DNA of 64,000 nt from FEB-22 sp003105195 (lineage in GTDB: Bacteria > Pseudomonadota > Alphaproteobacteria > Rhizobiales > Xanthobacteraceae). A program made the position numbers and the translations under genes. This document shows positions 25,412-34,425 of this stretch, piece after piece (position 1 is the stretch's first letter; each line of letters opens with the position of its first letter). The notes under the pieces are model-generated. The model was not told where the DNA came from. It made no database searches and saw nothing but the letters and a program-made list of their open reading frames with translations. The DNA lies in assembly GCA_027493405.1 (NCBI GenBank), contig JAOSKV010000001.1:1201033-1265032 (forward strand), written 5' to 3'.

Positions 25412-25837
25412 TCAGCGCATCGACATAGTCACAGCCGCGTGTGAGACGGGAGGCGCCAGCGCTTGCGTGGTGGACACCGGCTCGTTGAGGGCAAGCGAGG
25501 AGGCCGACAGGACGACCGCCATGCCGGCCGCCCCCTTGGCGAAGCGCAGCAGCAGCTCCCGGAAGGTGTCCCGGGCCCAGCCCGGGTCCGGGGGCGGGGG
25601 CTGATCCTCCAGGTGCTTCAGGAGCTTCCAGGGCTCGACCCGGGTCACCCGGTCGGCGGTGAGCAGCACCGCGCGCAGGATCAGCACGAGTGCGTAGGCG
25701 AGGGCGATGTTGGCCGCGATGCCGAAGGCGATCGCCGGCTGGAAGCTGAAGCCGACCATCAGGGTGGCGGCCGCCAGGGTGACGAAGCCGGCGTCGCGCG
25801 CCAGTGCGAACACGGCGAATCGGCGAAACGGGTCCAT
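25412..25837 (-). CDS. Small membrane protein, paralogue B
   Basis: 141 residues from ATG 25837 (MDPFRRFAVFALARDAGF). It shares a collinear pattern with paralogue A: an N-terminal RRxAF...R, a central pair of helices, a basic cytoplasmic stretch with an aromatic (EPWKLLKHLED against TEMWLYLPKDF), and a helical end. It differs by a ~25-residue Pro/Val-rich C-terminal tail. The two are 53 bp apart and co-directional, so tandem duplication followed by divergence is likely. Function unknown. Confidence 0.72.
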   Translation of the reverse strand: MDPFRRFAVFALARDAGFVTLAAATLMVGFSFQPAIAFGIAANIALAYALVLILRAVLLTADRVTRVEPWKLLKHLEDQPPPPDPGWARDTFRELLLRFAKGAAGMAVVLSASSLALNEPVSTTQALAPPVSHAAVTMSMR

Positions 25838-26012
25838 GGCGCCATCTCCGCTGCGACACCAGGGCATCCTTTCCCAAACCCGCGAGGCGGTCCGCGGTTC
25901 CGCCTGCCGGGGCGGCGAATCATAGACCCTGTGCTGTGGCGGCTTTGCGGCCGGCCGGCGCAGCGGCGGGGGCGCGGCCGTCCGGGGTGAGCCGCAGCCG
26001 CAGGCGGCGGCG

Positions 26013-26336
26013 CTACAGGCCGATCTCGAGGAAATTGCCGATCGCCGGTATCGCCAGGATGGCGGTGCCGGCGAGCCAGATCCACAGCGAGGCCTCGGTC
26101 GAGTCCCCCTGGACGCCGGCGAAGCGCTCGTAGATGGCGGCCGGGATCCCGCCGACGATCACGGTGGCAGTCCCGAGCATGAGAGAGGAGAAGTAGAGGA
26201 TGAGGGACTCGCTGCCGAACAGCGGGACCACCATGAACATCTTTGCGAAGATGTAGGCGAACACGCGCAACGGGCTGAACATGCCGTTGATCATGCCGAA
26301 GAAGGCGATGCCGATGTAGTAGAATTGGTGGTTCAT
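26013..26336 (-). CDS. Small polytopic membrane protein of unknown function
   Basis: 107 residues with about three hydrophobic helices (YYIGIAFFGMINGMFSPLRVFAYIF; LILYFSSLMLGTATVIVGGIPAAIYERF; SLWIWLAGTAILAIPAIGNFL). The loop YERFAGVQGDSTEAS is short and polar. I recognise no family. It is 10 bp from the YggT-like gene upstream, so the two are surely co-transcribed. The surrounding genes suggest a role with the SSF symporter or in the envelope. Confidence 0.72.
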   Translation of the reverse strand: MNHQFYYIGIAFFGMINGMFSPLRVFAYIFAKMFMVVPLFGSESLILYFSSLMLGTATVIVGGIPAAIYERFAGVQGDSTEASLWIWLAGTAILAIPAIGNFLEIGL

Positions 26337-26346
26337 CGCGCGCCCC

Positions 26347-26625
26347 TCAGCTCGTGGGCGCCAGCGTGCCGGCGAGCAGCACCACCAGCAGCACGCGCAG
26401 CCAGAACAGCCACACGAAACCGAACAGCCACAGCACGACCGGCGCCGCCGCCTTGGGCGTCACCAGGGCGACGACCGCGACCACGGGGTCCGTGAGCCGG
26501 CAGAAGAAGCGCCAGATGTAGTTCGGCGACTCCGGCGGCACGATCAGGCCGAGCAGCACGCGGCCGAGCAGCGTGTACATGACGATCGCCAGCAGATAGT
26601 CGGGAATCTGGTACCAGAACGGCAT
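26347..26625 (-). CDS. YggT-like small membrane protein
   Basis: 92 residues, starting MPFWYQIPDYLLAIVMYTLLGRVLLGL, then FFCRLTDPVVAVVALVTPKAAAP and a final pair of helices. The LTDP...TP arrangement after the first helix resembles the YggT family of integral membrane proteins, whose role is poorly defined. It is 125 bp downstream of the symporter and separated from it by a terminator, so it probably has its own promoter. Confidence 0.65.
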   Translation of the reverse strand: MPFWYQIPDYLLAIVMYTLLGRVLLGLIVPPESPNYIWRFFCRLTDPVVAVVALVTPKAAAPVVLWLFGFVWLFWLRVLLVVLLAGTLAPTS

Positions 26626-26700
26626 GGCGAGGGGCGCCGGATGAAGGGCTCGTGACGGATCGCGCGCACAATGGCGTCCATGCGCCCGGCCGGCAAGGCA

Positions 26701-26728
26701 AAAAAGCGGGGTCCCGAGGGACCCCGCT
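26701..26728 (-). terminator. Rho-independent terminator after the SSF symporter gene
   Basis: On the minus strand a perfect stem (GCGGGGTCCC/GGGACCCCGC, 2-base loop) is followed by six T (TTTTTTGCC). It lies 22 bp past the symporter stop and should end the DUF4212-symporter transcript. Confidence 0.9.
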
Positions 26729-26749
26729 CCGGCCGACCGGCACCGCCGA

Positions 26750-28726
26750 TCAGGTCTTCTCTTCCAGGATCGTGCGGCCCCGCGGCTTGCGGATCTCGTC
26801 GATGAGAGCCTGCATCTCCCGCGACGGCTCCTTGCCCAGGAGGCTGACGACGATCATCACGAGGAAGCCGAGCGGCATCCCCAGGAGACCGCAGTTGATG
26901 TTGTTGAGGCCGAACCAGCCCACTTTGGAGGCGAGCGGGTTTGCGGCGCCCGCCGGCACGTCGGCGAGCCACTTGGCATCGGCCATGACCTGCGCCACGT
27001 TGACGAGCGGTGCGCCGGTCGTCGGGTTGGTCAGGGCGGTCATGCCGAAGTAGCTCACCCCGGCCTGCGGGTAGTACCGCGTGGTGACCAGGTAGAACAC
27101 GCACAGGCCGAAGCCCGCGATGATGCCTGCCACCGCGCCGGCCGTGGTCGTGCGCTTCCACCAGATGCCCATGACCAGGGCCGGGAAGTTGCCCGCCATG
27201 GCGAGGGAGAACGCCCAGCCCACCATGGCCAGGATGTCTCCGGGCTTGGTCGAGGCCAGGTAGGCGGCGAACACGGCCACGACGATGAGCAACACGCGCG
27301 CCACGACCAGCCGGCGGGCCGTCGGAGCGTTCGGGTCGATCATCTTGTAGTAGATGTCGTGGCTGAGCGCGTTGGCGATGGCGAGCAGCAGGCCGTCGGC
27401 GGTCGAGAGCGCCGCGGCGAGACCACCGGCCGCAACCAGGCCGGAGATCACGTAGGGAAGGCCCGCGATCTCCGGGGTGGAGAGCACGATCACGTCCGTG
27501 TTGATCACGAAGTCCTGCAGCCGGACGACGCCCGGATGGCCGGCGATCGCCTTGCACGCCGCCGCGATGGCCGCGGGATCGATGGCGTCCTTGCCGCAGA
27601 TCTTGATCAGGCCGAGCTGGCCCCACTGGAACAGCCAGGGCCGGATCGCGTCGAGATCGCGGCCGATGACGTTGGTGTACACCTCCAGCTTCGAGAACGC
27701 CGCATAGGCCGGCGCCGAGAAGTAGAGCAGGAAGATGAACAGCAGCGACCAGGCCACCGACTGCCGCGCCTCACGCACGCTCGGCGTGGTGAAGTAGCGC
27801 ATCAGGATGTGCGGCAGCGACGCCGTGCCCACCATCATGCAGAAGATGATGCCGAAGAAGTTCAGCGGGCTGTAGGTGAAGAACGGGGCGGTATGCGGCT
27901 TGAGGGCCGCGGTGCTCGCCAGGTTCTGCGCCAGCATCGCACCTTCGCGCGCCGTGATGTCCTGGATCGCCGCCCCGTAGGTGAGCTGCGGGATCGGGAT
28001 CCCGTACTTCTGGGTCGAGAGGATCACGATCGGCACCAGGTAGGCGATGATCAGCACGATGTACTGGGCGACCTGGGTCCAGGTCACCGCCCGCATGCCG
28101 CCCAGCATCGAGCAGAGCAGGATGCCGGCCAGCCCGACGAACACGGCCACCTCGAACGGCATTCCCAGGAAGCGGGAGGCGATGATGCCCGTGCCGTAGA
28201 TCTGCGCCGTCACATAGGTGAACGAGCAGCACACCAGCACGATGACGGCCAGGAAGCGCGCGAAGTTGCCGCCGAAGCGGAAGGCCATGAAGTCCGGAAC
28301 CGTGTAGGCGCCGAACTTGCGCAGGTAGGGGCCGACCAGGATCGACACCAGCACGTAGCCGCCGGTCCAGCCGAGCACCCAGGCGAGGCCGTCATAGCCG
28401 AGCAGGAACAGGGTGCCCGCCATGCCGACGAAGGAGGCCGCCGACATCCAGTCGGCGCCGGTCGCCATGCCGTTGTAGAAGGCCGGCACGCTGCGTCCCG
28501 CGACGTAGTATTCGGAGATCTGCATCGTTCGCGACATCACGCCGATGATGGCGTAGACCGCCAGCGTGAAGAACACGAACAGATAGCCGATGACCCGGTT
28601 CGGGACGCCGACCTGCTCGAGGATCGCGAGCAGGATCACGAAGCCGAGGAAGCCGCCCGTGTAGACGGCGTAGATGCGTCCGAGGTTGCTGATGAAATCC
28701 TGGGAGCCTGAGGTCTGAGTTGCCAT
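26750..28726 (-). CDS. Sodium:solute symporter (SSF family, ActP-like)
   Basis: 658 residues from ATG 28726 (MATQTSGSQDFISNLGRIYAVYTGG). About 13-14 membrane helices are visible, with the SSF signature region GLAAALSTADGLLLAIANALSHDIY and EYYVAGRSVPAFYNGMATGADWMSAASF near the N-terminus. It belongs with the VC_2705/ActP-like group thought to take up acetate and other short-chain monocarboxylates, working with a DUF4212 partner encoded just upstream. A ~60-residue loop with two cysteines (IKICGKDAIDPAAIAAACKAI) is unusual for the group. The adjacent SSF-sensor kinase and LuxR regulator are probable controllers. Confidence 0.92.
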   Translation of the reverse strand: MATQTSGSQDFISNLGRIYAVYTGGFLGFVILLAILEQVGVPNRVIGYLFVFFTLAVYAIIGVMSRTMQISEYYVAGRSVPAFYNGMATGADWMSAASFVGMAGTLFLLGYDGLAWVLGWTGGYVLVSILVGPYLRKFGAYTVPDFMAFRFGGNFARFLAVIVLVCCSFTYVTAQIYGTGIIASRFLGMPFEVAVFVGLAGILLCSMLGGMRAVTWTQVAQYIVLIIAYLVPIVILSTQKYGIPIPQLTYGAAIQDITAREGAMLAQNLASTAALKPHTAPFFTYSPLNFFGIIFCMMVGTASLPHILMRYFTTPSVREARQSVAWSLLFIFLLYFSAPAYAAFSKLEVYTNVIGRDLDAIRPWLFQWGQLGLIKICGKDAIDPAAIAAACKAIAGHPGVVRLQDFVINTDVIVLSTPEIAGLPYVISGLVAAGGLAAALSTADGLLLAIANALSHDIYYKMIDPNAPTARRLVVARVLLIVVAVFAAYLASTKPGDILAMVGWAFSLAMAGNFPALVMGIWWKRTTTAGAVAGIIAGFGLCVFYLVTTRYYPQAGVSYFGMTALTNPTTGAPLVNVAQVMADAKWLADVPAGAANPLASKVGWFGLNNINCGLLGMPLGFLVMIVVSLLGKEPSREMQALIDEIRKPRGRTILEEKT

Positions 28727-28739
28727 GGTGATCTCTCCC

Positions 28740-29006
28740 TCAGTCCTCGGCGACGCCGTGCTCGCGGTCGATCCGGTCCTGCTGCTTCGCAAAGACGAAC
28801 AGCATGATCACGAACGCGGCCAGCGAGCCCTGGGCAGCCATGTAGAAGCCGAGCGGGAAGCCCAGGATCGGAATGGTGATCTTGTTGAGCGGAACCACGA
28901 ACATGTGGATGACGTATCCGAAGAAGAACCAGATCCCGAGATGCGTCAGCATCAGGTTCGTGGTTCGCTTCCAGTGTGCAGCATCGTTGGCGCTGGTGTC
29001 CTGCAC
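28740..29006 (-). CDS. DUF4212 small subunit of the SSF symporter
   Basis: 88 residues from a GTG at 29006 (VQDTSANDAAHWKRTTNLML), chosen because AAGGAGGG stands nine bases upstream. The open frame continues further but loses family likeness. Two membrane helices and the motif PILGFPLGFYMAAQGSLAAF are typical of DUF4212. It is 13 bp before the symporter gene, an arrangement conserved in this transporter group, so a two-component permease is likely. Confidence 0.9.
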   Translation of the reverse strand: MQDTSANDAAHWKRTTNLMLTHLGIWFFFGYVIHMFVVPLNKITIPILGFPLGFYMAAQGSLAAFVIMLFVFAKQQDRIDREHGVAED

Positions 29007-29430
29007 GGCCCGTACCCTCCTTGCCGGTGCGGCCGCGCGCAGAGCGACGGTCGCACGTGTTGTCGATCGAGGGGCGCCCGACCGACGGGACGCCTGGCCT
29101 TGAGCCCCCATTTCCACGCCGCCGTTTCCCATTCTGCAGGCGGGCTGCGGCGGCGATTACAAAAAAGTAACACTAGGTGGCGCGGGCGCCTTATAAGACT
29201 TTCGGCCAAGGCAAGCGGATAGGCCGTCGCGTCCCTGGGTTTTTTTTGCGGCGCAGCACCGGTCGTCCACAGCTTCGTCGGGCCGCGACGAGGACGGCTT
29301 CGTGCGCGTCGCATGCCGCGCGATTCGCCCCCGGCGCGGCTTGCGTCGTGGCCGCGGGGTTCGAAGATGACTCGGACGAGCCGTTTGACCGGTCGCACGG
29401 GTCGCCGATTGTGAGCACGGGGTCGAACGC
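29007..29430. promoter_or_regulatory. 424-bp divergent promoter region between symporter operon and response regulator
   Basis: No gene is seen. The region contains an AT-rich island unusual for this DNA: GATTACAAAAAAGTAACACTAGG (29154-29176), a -10-like TTATAAG in GCGCCTTATAAGACTTTC (29191-29197), and a run of eight T (29240-29247) after GTCCCTGGG. The 3' half is ordinary GC-rich sequence. It must hold the promoters of both the DUF4212-symporter unit and the regulator, so it is the natural place for regulator binding. Confidence 0.5.
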
Positions 29431-30105
29431 TTGAACGAGACCGCCTACCGCCTGATCATCGCGGACGACCATCCCCTGTTCCGCGGCGCCCTGCGCGAAG
29501 CCGTGTCCGGGCTCCTGGCGGGGGCCGAGATCGCCGAGGCCGGCACCTTCGAGGAGGCGGCGGCCCTGCTCGATCGCGGCGGGGAGATCGACCTCGCGCT
29601 GCTCGACCTCGCCATGCCGGGGGTGCGCGGCTTCTCGGGGCTGATGTATCTGCGGGCCCAATATCCGAGCGTGCCGGTGGTGGTGGTCTCGGCGAGCGAC
29701 GACCCGGCGGTGATCCGGCGCTGCATGGATTTCGGAGCTTCGGGATTCATCCCCAAGACCCTCGACGTCGAATCGATGCGCGCGGCGATCTCCCGCGTGC
29801 TCGAGGGCGGCGTCTGGACCCCGCCCGACGTGGACCTGGAGAGCCGGGCGGACGCCGAATCGGCCGATCTCATGGCGCGGCTCGCGACCCTGACGCCCCA
29901 GCAGGTGCGCGTCCTGATGATGCTGTCGGAGGGGCTGCTCAACAAGCAGATCGCCTATTCGCTCAACGTCTCCGAGGCGACCGTGAAGGCGCACGTGTCC
30001 GCCATCCTGCAGAAGCTCGGCGTGGAGAGCCGCACCCAGGCCGTGATCGCGGCCGCCAAGATCGAGCTCGGCCAGTGGTCGCAGCCCGCCGCGAGCGGAT
30101 CCTGA
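29431..30105 (+). CDS. LuxR/NarL-family response regulator (CrbR/ErdR-like)
   Basis: 224 residues from a TTG at 29431 (LNETAYRLIIADDHPLFRGAL). No ATG or GTG in frame fits better. The receiver domain has the acidic pair in IIADDHP and phospho-acceptor Asp59 in LALLDLAMPG. The C-terminal HTH (LTPQQVRVLMMLSEGLLNKQIAYSLNVSEATVKAHVSAIL) is LuxR type. It is convergent with, and only four bases from, the SSF-fused hybrid kinase. This matches CrbS/CrbR of Vibrio and MxtR/ErdR of Pseudomonas, which switch on acetate uptake and acetyl-CoA synthetase. The pairing here is inferred from position and architecture. Confidence 0.88.
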   Translation: MNETAYRLIIADDHPLFRGALREAVSGLLAGAEIAEAGTFEEAAALLDRGGEIDLALLDLAMPGVRGFSGLMYLRAQYPSVPVVVVSASDDPAVIRRCMDFGASGFIPKTLDVESMRAAISRVLEGGVWTPPDVDLESRADAESADLMARLATLTPQQVRVLMMLSEGLLNKQIAYSLNVSEATVKAHVSAILQKLGVESRTQAVIAAAKIELGQWSQPAASGS

Positions 30106-30109
30106 CCGG

Positions 30110-33100
30110 CTATTCGGCCGCCGCGACCCGGTGCACCCGCCACTGGGCGAGCAGGGCGCGCAGCGCGGCCGGCTTGACCGGCTTGTGGAGCACCTGGATG
30201 TCGCGCTTGCGCGCGTCCTCGCGCACATGCGGGCTGCGGTCCGCCGTGATCAGGATCGCCGGCAGGTCCGCGCCGAGCCGCCAGCGCAGCTCGCCGATCG
30301 CGTCGATGCCGTTGCCTTCGTCGAGGTGGTAGTCGACCAAGAGCCCGCTCAGCGCCGGCTTCGTCGCGGCCAGCTCCGCCAGCGCCGACTCGAGGTCCGC
30401 CGCCTTGTGCACCCGGCAGCCCCAGCCGCCGAGCAGCGCCTCCATGCCGTCGAGGATCTTGGGCTCGTTGTCGATGCACAGCACCGTCGTGCCGGCGAGG
30501 CGGCCGGCCTCGACCCGCTGCGGCTCGCTCGCCTGCTGGGCCTGGCTCGGCAGCGCGGTCGCGACCGGCACCGTGATCGAGAACTGCGAGCCGCGCCCCG
30601 GCACCGACTGCAGGTCGAGCTTGTGGTCGAGCACGCGCGCGATGCGCTCGACGATCGAGAGGCCGAGGCCGAGGCCGCGCGCCACCTTGGCGCCCTGGTC
30701 GAGCCGGTGGAACTCCTTGAAGACCGCACGCCGTTTCGACTGCGGAATGCCGAGGCCGGTGTCGTAGACGTCGATGCGCAGGCGCCCCTTGTGGCGCCGG
30801 CAGCCGACCAGGACCTTGCCCTTGGGCGTGTACTTGATCGCGTTCGACACCAGGTTCTGCAGCACGCGCCGCAGCAGCCGGCGGTCCGAGCGCACCAGGG
30901 CCGAGCAGGGGACGAAGACGAGCTCGAGCCCCTTCTCGCGCGCGAGCGGCGCGAACTCCACCTCGAGCTGGCGCAACAGGTCGTTGATCCGCACCGAGCC
31001 GAATTCCGGCTTCATCGCGCCGGTGTCGAGCCGCGAGATGTCGAGGATCGCCCCGAGGATCTCCTCGATCGCCTCGAGCGAGGCGTCGACGTTGCCGACC
31101 AGGCGGGCGTCCTCGCCGCTGCCCTGCCGCTCGACCAGGCTCGTCACGTAGAGGCGCGCCGCGTTGAGCGGCTGCAGGATGTCGTGGCTGGCGGCGGCGA
31201 GGAACCGCGTCTTCGAGACGTTCGCCTCGTCGGCGTCCGCCTTGGCGCGCGCCAGCGCGGCGTTGAGGCGCATCAGCTCCTCGGTGCGCTCCTTGACGCG
31301 CCGCTCCAGCGTCTCGTTCGCCCGCTCCAGCGCGTCGGCGGCCTCCACGCTCGCCGTGATGTCGGTGAGCGTGGTGACGATGCCGCCGTCCGGCATCGGA
31401 TGCACGCGCGCCTCGATCACCAGCCCCCGGTCCGCATAGCGCTCGAGGATCGGTCCGGAGCCGGCCAGGTAGCGTTCGATGCGGTTCTGCACGACGTCGT
31501 CCATCGGCCCGGGGCCGGGCGCCCCGTGCTCCGCATTGTGGCGCAGGATCTCGTCCAGCCCGATGCCGACCCGCACCATGGCGGGCGGCAGCTCGAGGAT
31601 CTCGCCGTAGTGGCGGTTCCAGCACACGAGCCGCAGTTCCTTGTCGAACACCGCGATGCCCTGGCGCACGTGGTCGAGCGCGGTCTGCAGGATCTCGCGG
31701 TTGTACTGGATCGCCGCATTGGCGTCGTCGAGCAGCTTCAGCGCCGCCTTGGTGGACACGTTGCGCTTGCGCAGCAGCAGCGAGAGCACCAGGCGCGAGG
31801 ACGCGGTGCCGATGGCCGAGGCGAGCAGGTGCTCGGCGTAGCGCAGCAGGTGGAAGTCGGCCTCCTGCTTGGGATCGAGCCCGATGCCGCGCGCGGCCGC
31901 GAAGCTCTCGAAGGACGAGCGGGTGCGCTCCTCGCCGAGATAGCGCGCGACCGTCGTGGTCAGCTCCTCGACCGTCACCGAGGAGCGCCACAGGCGGAAG
32001 CTCGGCGTCATCGGGTCGAGGCCCGAGGGCACGAACAGGTTCGCCTGCAGCCGCTCGATCGAGGTGGGCTCCCGTACGCGCGAGAACGCCACATAGGCGA
32101 GCACGTTGAGGGTGAGGCTCCAGAGCACGCCGTGCACGAGCGGCGGGAGGTCGAGGCCGAGCAGGCCCTGGGGCCGCAGCCAGGCGATGCCCCACGGGCC
32201 CTGCGAGAGCACCGAGGAGCCGATCAGGCCGGCATCGGCGAAGCTCGGCAGCAGCAGCGTGTAGGCCCAGGTGAGGATGCCGACCGTCATCCCCGCCATG
32301 GCGCCGGCGGCGGTGCCGCGCCGCCAGATCAGCCCGCCGAAGAAGGCGGGCGCGAACTGGGCGACCGCCGCGAACGAGAGCAGGCCGATCGAGGCGAGCT
32401 GCGCATCCCCGGCCGAGCGGTAGTACATGTAGGCGAGCAGCAGGATCACGAGGATCGCGATCCGCCGCACCTTGAGCAGCAGCGCGCCGACGTCGCCGCG
32501 CCCCGACAGCAGCGCCTCGCGCCGCTGCAGCACCAGCGGCACGATGAGGTCGTTCGACGCCATGATCGCGAGCGCGACGGTCTCGACGATCACCATGGCG
32601 GTCGCCGCCGACAGCCCGCCCACGAAGGCCGCGATCGTGAGCAGGTCGGAGCCCGCGTGCAGCGGCAGTGCCAGCACGAACATGTCGCTGTCGACGCTGC
32701 CGCGCGGGAAGATCAGGAGGCCCGCGATCGCGATCGGCACCACGAACAGGTTGATCAGCACGAGATAGATCGGGAACAGCCAGGCCGCGCGGCGGATCTC
32801 GGCCTCGCTGTTGTTCTCGACCACCGTCACGTGGAACTGCCGCGGCAGCAGCACGATCGCGACCGTCGACAGGAGGATCATCGCGAACCAGGTGCCCAGC
32901 TGCGGCTCGCGGGTGAGGATCGCCGCCGTCTCGGCGCGCTCCATCGCCCGCGAGAACAGATCCCGCGGACCCTCGAACATCCAGAAGGTCACGAAGGTGC
33001 CGACCGCGACGAAGGCGACGAGCTTGACGAGCGACTCGGCTGCGATCGCGAGCATCAGCCCGTCCTGGTGCTCGGTGGCGTCGATGTGGCGCGTGCCGAA

Positions 33101-33634
33101 CAGCACCGCGAAGGCCGCCATCGACAAGGCGACGAACAGCGCCATGTCGCCGAACACCGGCTGCATGCCGCCCGGGCTCGCGTCGAGATGCGCGAGCACG
33201 GTACCGAGCGACGCGGAGACCGCCTTGAGCTGCAGCGCGATGTACGGAATCGTGCCGACGATCGCGATCAGCGCCACCGTCGCCGCGACCGTCTGGTGCT
33301 TGCCGTAGCGCGCCGCGATGAAGTCGGCGATCGACGTGATGTTCTGCGCCTTGGCGAGCCGCACGATGCGCATGATCAGCGGCGCCGCGATGCCGATCAT
33401 CAGGATCGGGCCGATATAGATGGTCAGGAAGTCGTAGCCGGTGCGCGAGGCGAGTCCGACCGAGCCGAAGAAGGTCCACGACGTGCAGTAGATCGCGAGC
33501 GAGAGCGGGTAGATCAGCAGCCGCGTGCGCCGGCCGCTCTCACGCAGGCGCAGACGGTCGCCCCAGCTCGCCACCACGAACAGGAGGCAGATATAGCCGA
33601 GCGCGACCGCGATGACGACCCAGCCTTGCAGCAT
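30110..33634 (-). CDS. SSF-domain hybrid sensor histidine kinase (CrbS/MxtR-like)
   Basis: 1174 residues. Residues ~1-500 form a complete SSF symporter-like membrane domain with about 13 helices (SLAIYCTSWTFFGSVGLASRTG; GLSAATAMVIVETVALAIMASND). Then come a linker (~510-640), a PAS domain (~650-760, QTALDHVRQGIAVFDKELRLVCWN), a coiled coil, the HisKA box (FLAAASHDILQPLNAARLYV), an HATPase domain (NLVSNAIKYTPKGK; DTGLGIP; GLGLGLSIVERIA) and a C-terminal receiver (VLCIDNEP; LLVDYHLDEGNGID). The kinase probably senses substrate flux or binding through its transporter domain and signals to the adjacent LuxR regulator. Confidence 0.94.
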   Translation of the reverse strand: MLQGWVVIAVALGYICLLFVVASWGDRLRLRESGRRTRLLIYPLSLAIYCTSWTFFGSVGLASRTGYDFLTIYIGPILMIGIAAPLIMRIVRLAKAQNITSIADFIAARYGKHQTVAATVALIAIVGTIPYIALQLKAVSASLGTVLAHLDASPGGMQPVFGDMALFVALSMAAFAVLFGTRHIDATEHQDGLMLAIAAESLVKLVAFVAVGTFVTFWMFEGPRDLFSRAMERAETAAILTREPQLGTWFAMILLSTVAIVLLPRQFHVTVVENNSEAEIRRAAWLFPIYLVLINLFVVPIAIAGLLIFPRGSVDSDMFVLALPLHAGSDLLTIAAFVGGLSAATAMVIVETVALAIMASNDLIVPLVLQRREALLSGRGDVGALLLKVRRIAILVILLLAYMYYRSAGDAQLASIGLLSFAAVAQFAPAFFGGLIWRRGTAAGAMAGMTVGILTWAYTLLLPSFADAGLIGSSVLSQGPWGIAWLRPQGLLGLDLPPLVHGVLWSLTLNVLAYVAFSRVREPTSIERLQANLFVPSGLDPMTPSFRLWRSSVTVEELTTTVARYLGEERTRSSFESFAAARGIGLDPKQEADFHLLRYAEHLLASAIGTASSRLVLSLLLRKRNVSTKAALKLLDDANAAIQYNREILQTALDHVRQGIAVFDKELRLVCWNRHYGEILELPPAMVRVGIGLDEILRHNAEHGAPGPGPMDDVVQNRIERYLAGSGPILERYADRGLVIEARVHPMPDGGIVTTLTDITASVEAADALERANETLERRVKERTEELMRLNAALARAKADADEANVSKTRFLAAASHDILQPLNAARLYVTSLVERQGSGEDARLVGNVDASLEAIEEILGAILDISRLDTGAMKPEFGSVRINDLLRQLEVEFAPLAREKGLELVFVPCSALVRSDRRLLRRVLQNLVSNAIKYTPKGKVLVGCRRHKGRLRIDVYDTGLGIPQSKRRAVFKEFHRLDQGAKVARGLGLGLSIVERIARVLDHKLDLQSVPGRGSQFSITVPVATALPSQAQQASEPQRVEAGRLAGTTVLCIDNEPKILDGMEALLGGWGCRVHKAADLESALAELAATKPALSGLLVDYHLDEGNGIDAIGELRWRLGADLPAILITADRSPHVREDARKRDIQVLHKPVKPAALRALLAQWRVHRVAAAE

Positions 33635-33776
33635 GGCGGCTCCTGGGCCACTGTGGCGGCGAGACGCCGAGACGGCCCCGTCCCGTCAAGGTCAACACAG
33701 AAGGCGACGCCTTGTCCATCGGATCGGCGCCGCGCGTCCCGTCCGCGGTCAACGCCGCGGGCCACCCGGAGGGCCC

Positions 33777-34391
33777 ATGGGGCTGTTGGATCTGTTCCGC
33801 CGTGCGCCGGCGATCCGCGCCCCGGAGGCGCTCGCCGACTTCATCGACGAGCGCTCGGCCTTCCTGGTGCAGAAGGGGATCTACGAATACACCCGCGCCC
33901 GCGCCGGCCCGTTCTCCCGCATCCTGCTGGTGGAGCCCGCCTTCATCGAGGAGATCGACCGCGCGCGCTGGCAGGCCTATCCGCTCGGGCTCGCCATGGT
34001 CGGCGAGCTGGTCGAGGGGATGCTTCGCCCGGACGCCGGCGAGCGGCAGGCCGACGTGCGGGACGGGCTGAACGGGCTCGTCCTCTCGGTCTTCGACCGC
34101 TATCCGCCTCCGCCGCAGCTCGATGCGGCGACCTGGAGCGCCTTGCGCGAGGAGCTGCAGCGCCGACTCGATCGCATCGGCTCGCATCCGGTCAAGCCCG
34201 TCAAGGACATCGCCGAGCCGTTCTGGGACCGCTATTTCAAGCTCATGCCGGTGCACGAGAAGCTGCGCTCCCGCGACGAGGGGACCACGCGTGCCTACCT
34301 GCAGCTCACCCTGATCAACATCCACGACGACCTGACCAAGCGGCTGGACGCCGCCGTGCTGGTCGAGGCGTTGCGCGCCGAGGTCCGCTGA
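33777..34391 (+). CDS. Conserved hypothetical protein of the symporter/DUF294 locus
   Basis: 204 residues, soluble, no signal peptide. ATG 33777 is preceded by GGAGGG at good spacing. The N-terminus MGLLDLFRRAP leads to a helical domain (LADFIDERSAFLVQKGIYEYTRARAGPFSRILL ... FWDRYFKLMPVHEKLRSRDEGTTRAYLQLTLINIHDDL). Proteins like this accompany SSF/DUF294 genes in several proteobacteria, to my recollection. No activity is known to me. It is 34 bp before the DUF294 gene and so very likely in one operon with it. Confidence 0.75.
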   Translation: MGLLDLFRRAPAIRAPEALADFIDERSAFLVQKGIYEYTRARAGPFSRILLVEPAFIEEIDRARWQAYPLGLAMVGELVEGMLRPDAGERQADVRDGLNGLVLSVFDRYPPPPQLDAATWSALREELQRRLDRIGSHPVKPVKDIAEPFWDRYFKLMPVHEKLRSRDEGTTRAYLQLTLINIHDDLTKRLDAAVLVEALRAEVR

Positions 34392-34425
34392 GCCAGAGTT
34401 GCGGATCTCGCAGGGGGGGACGGCC

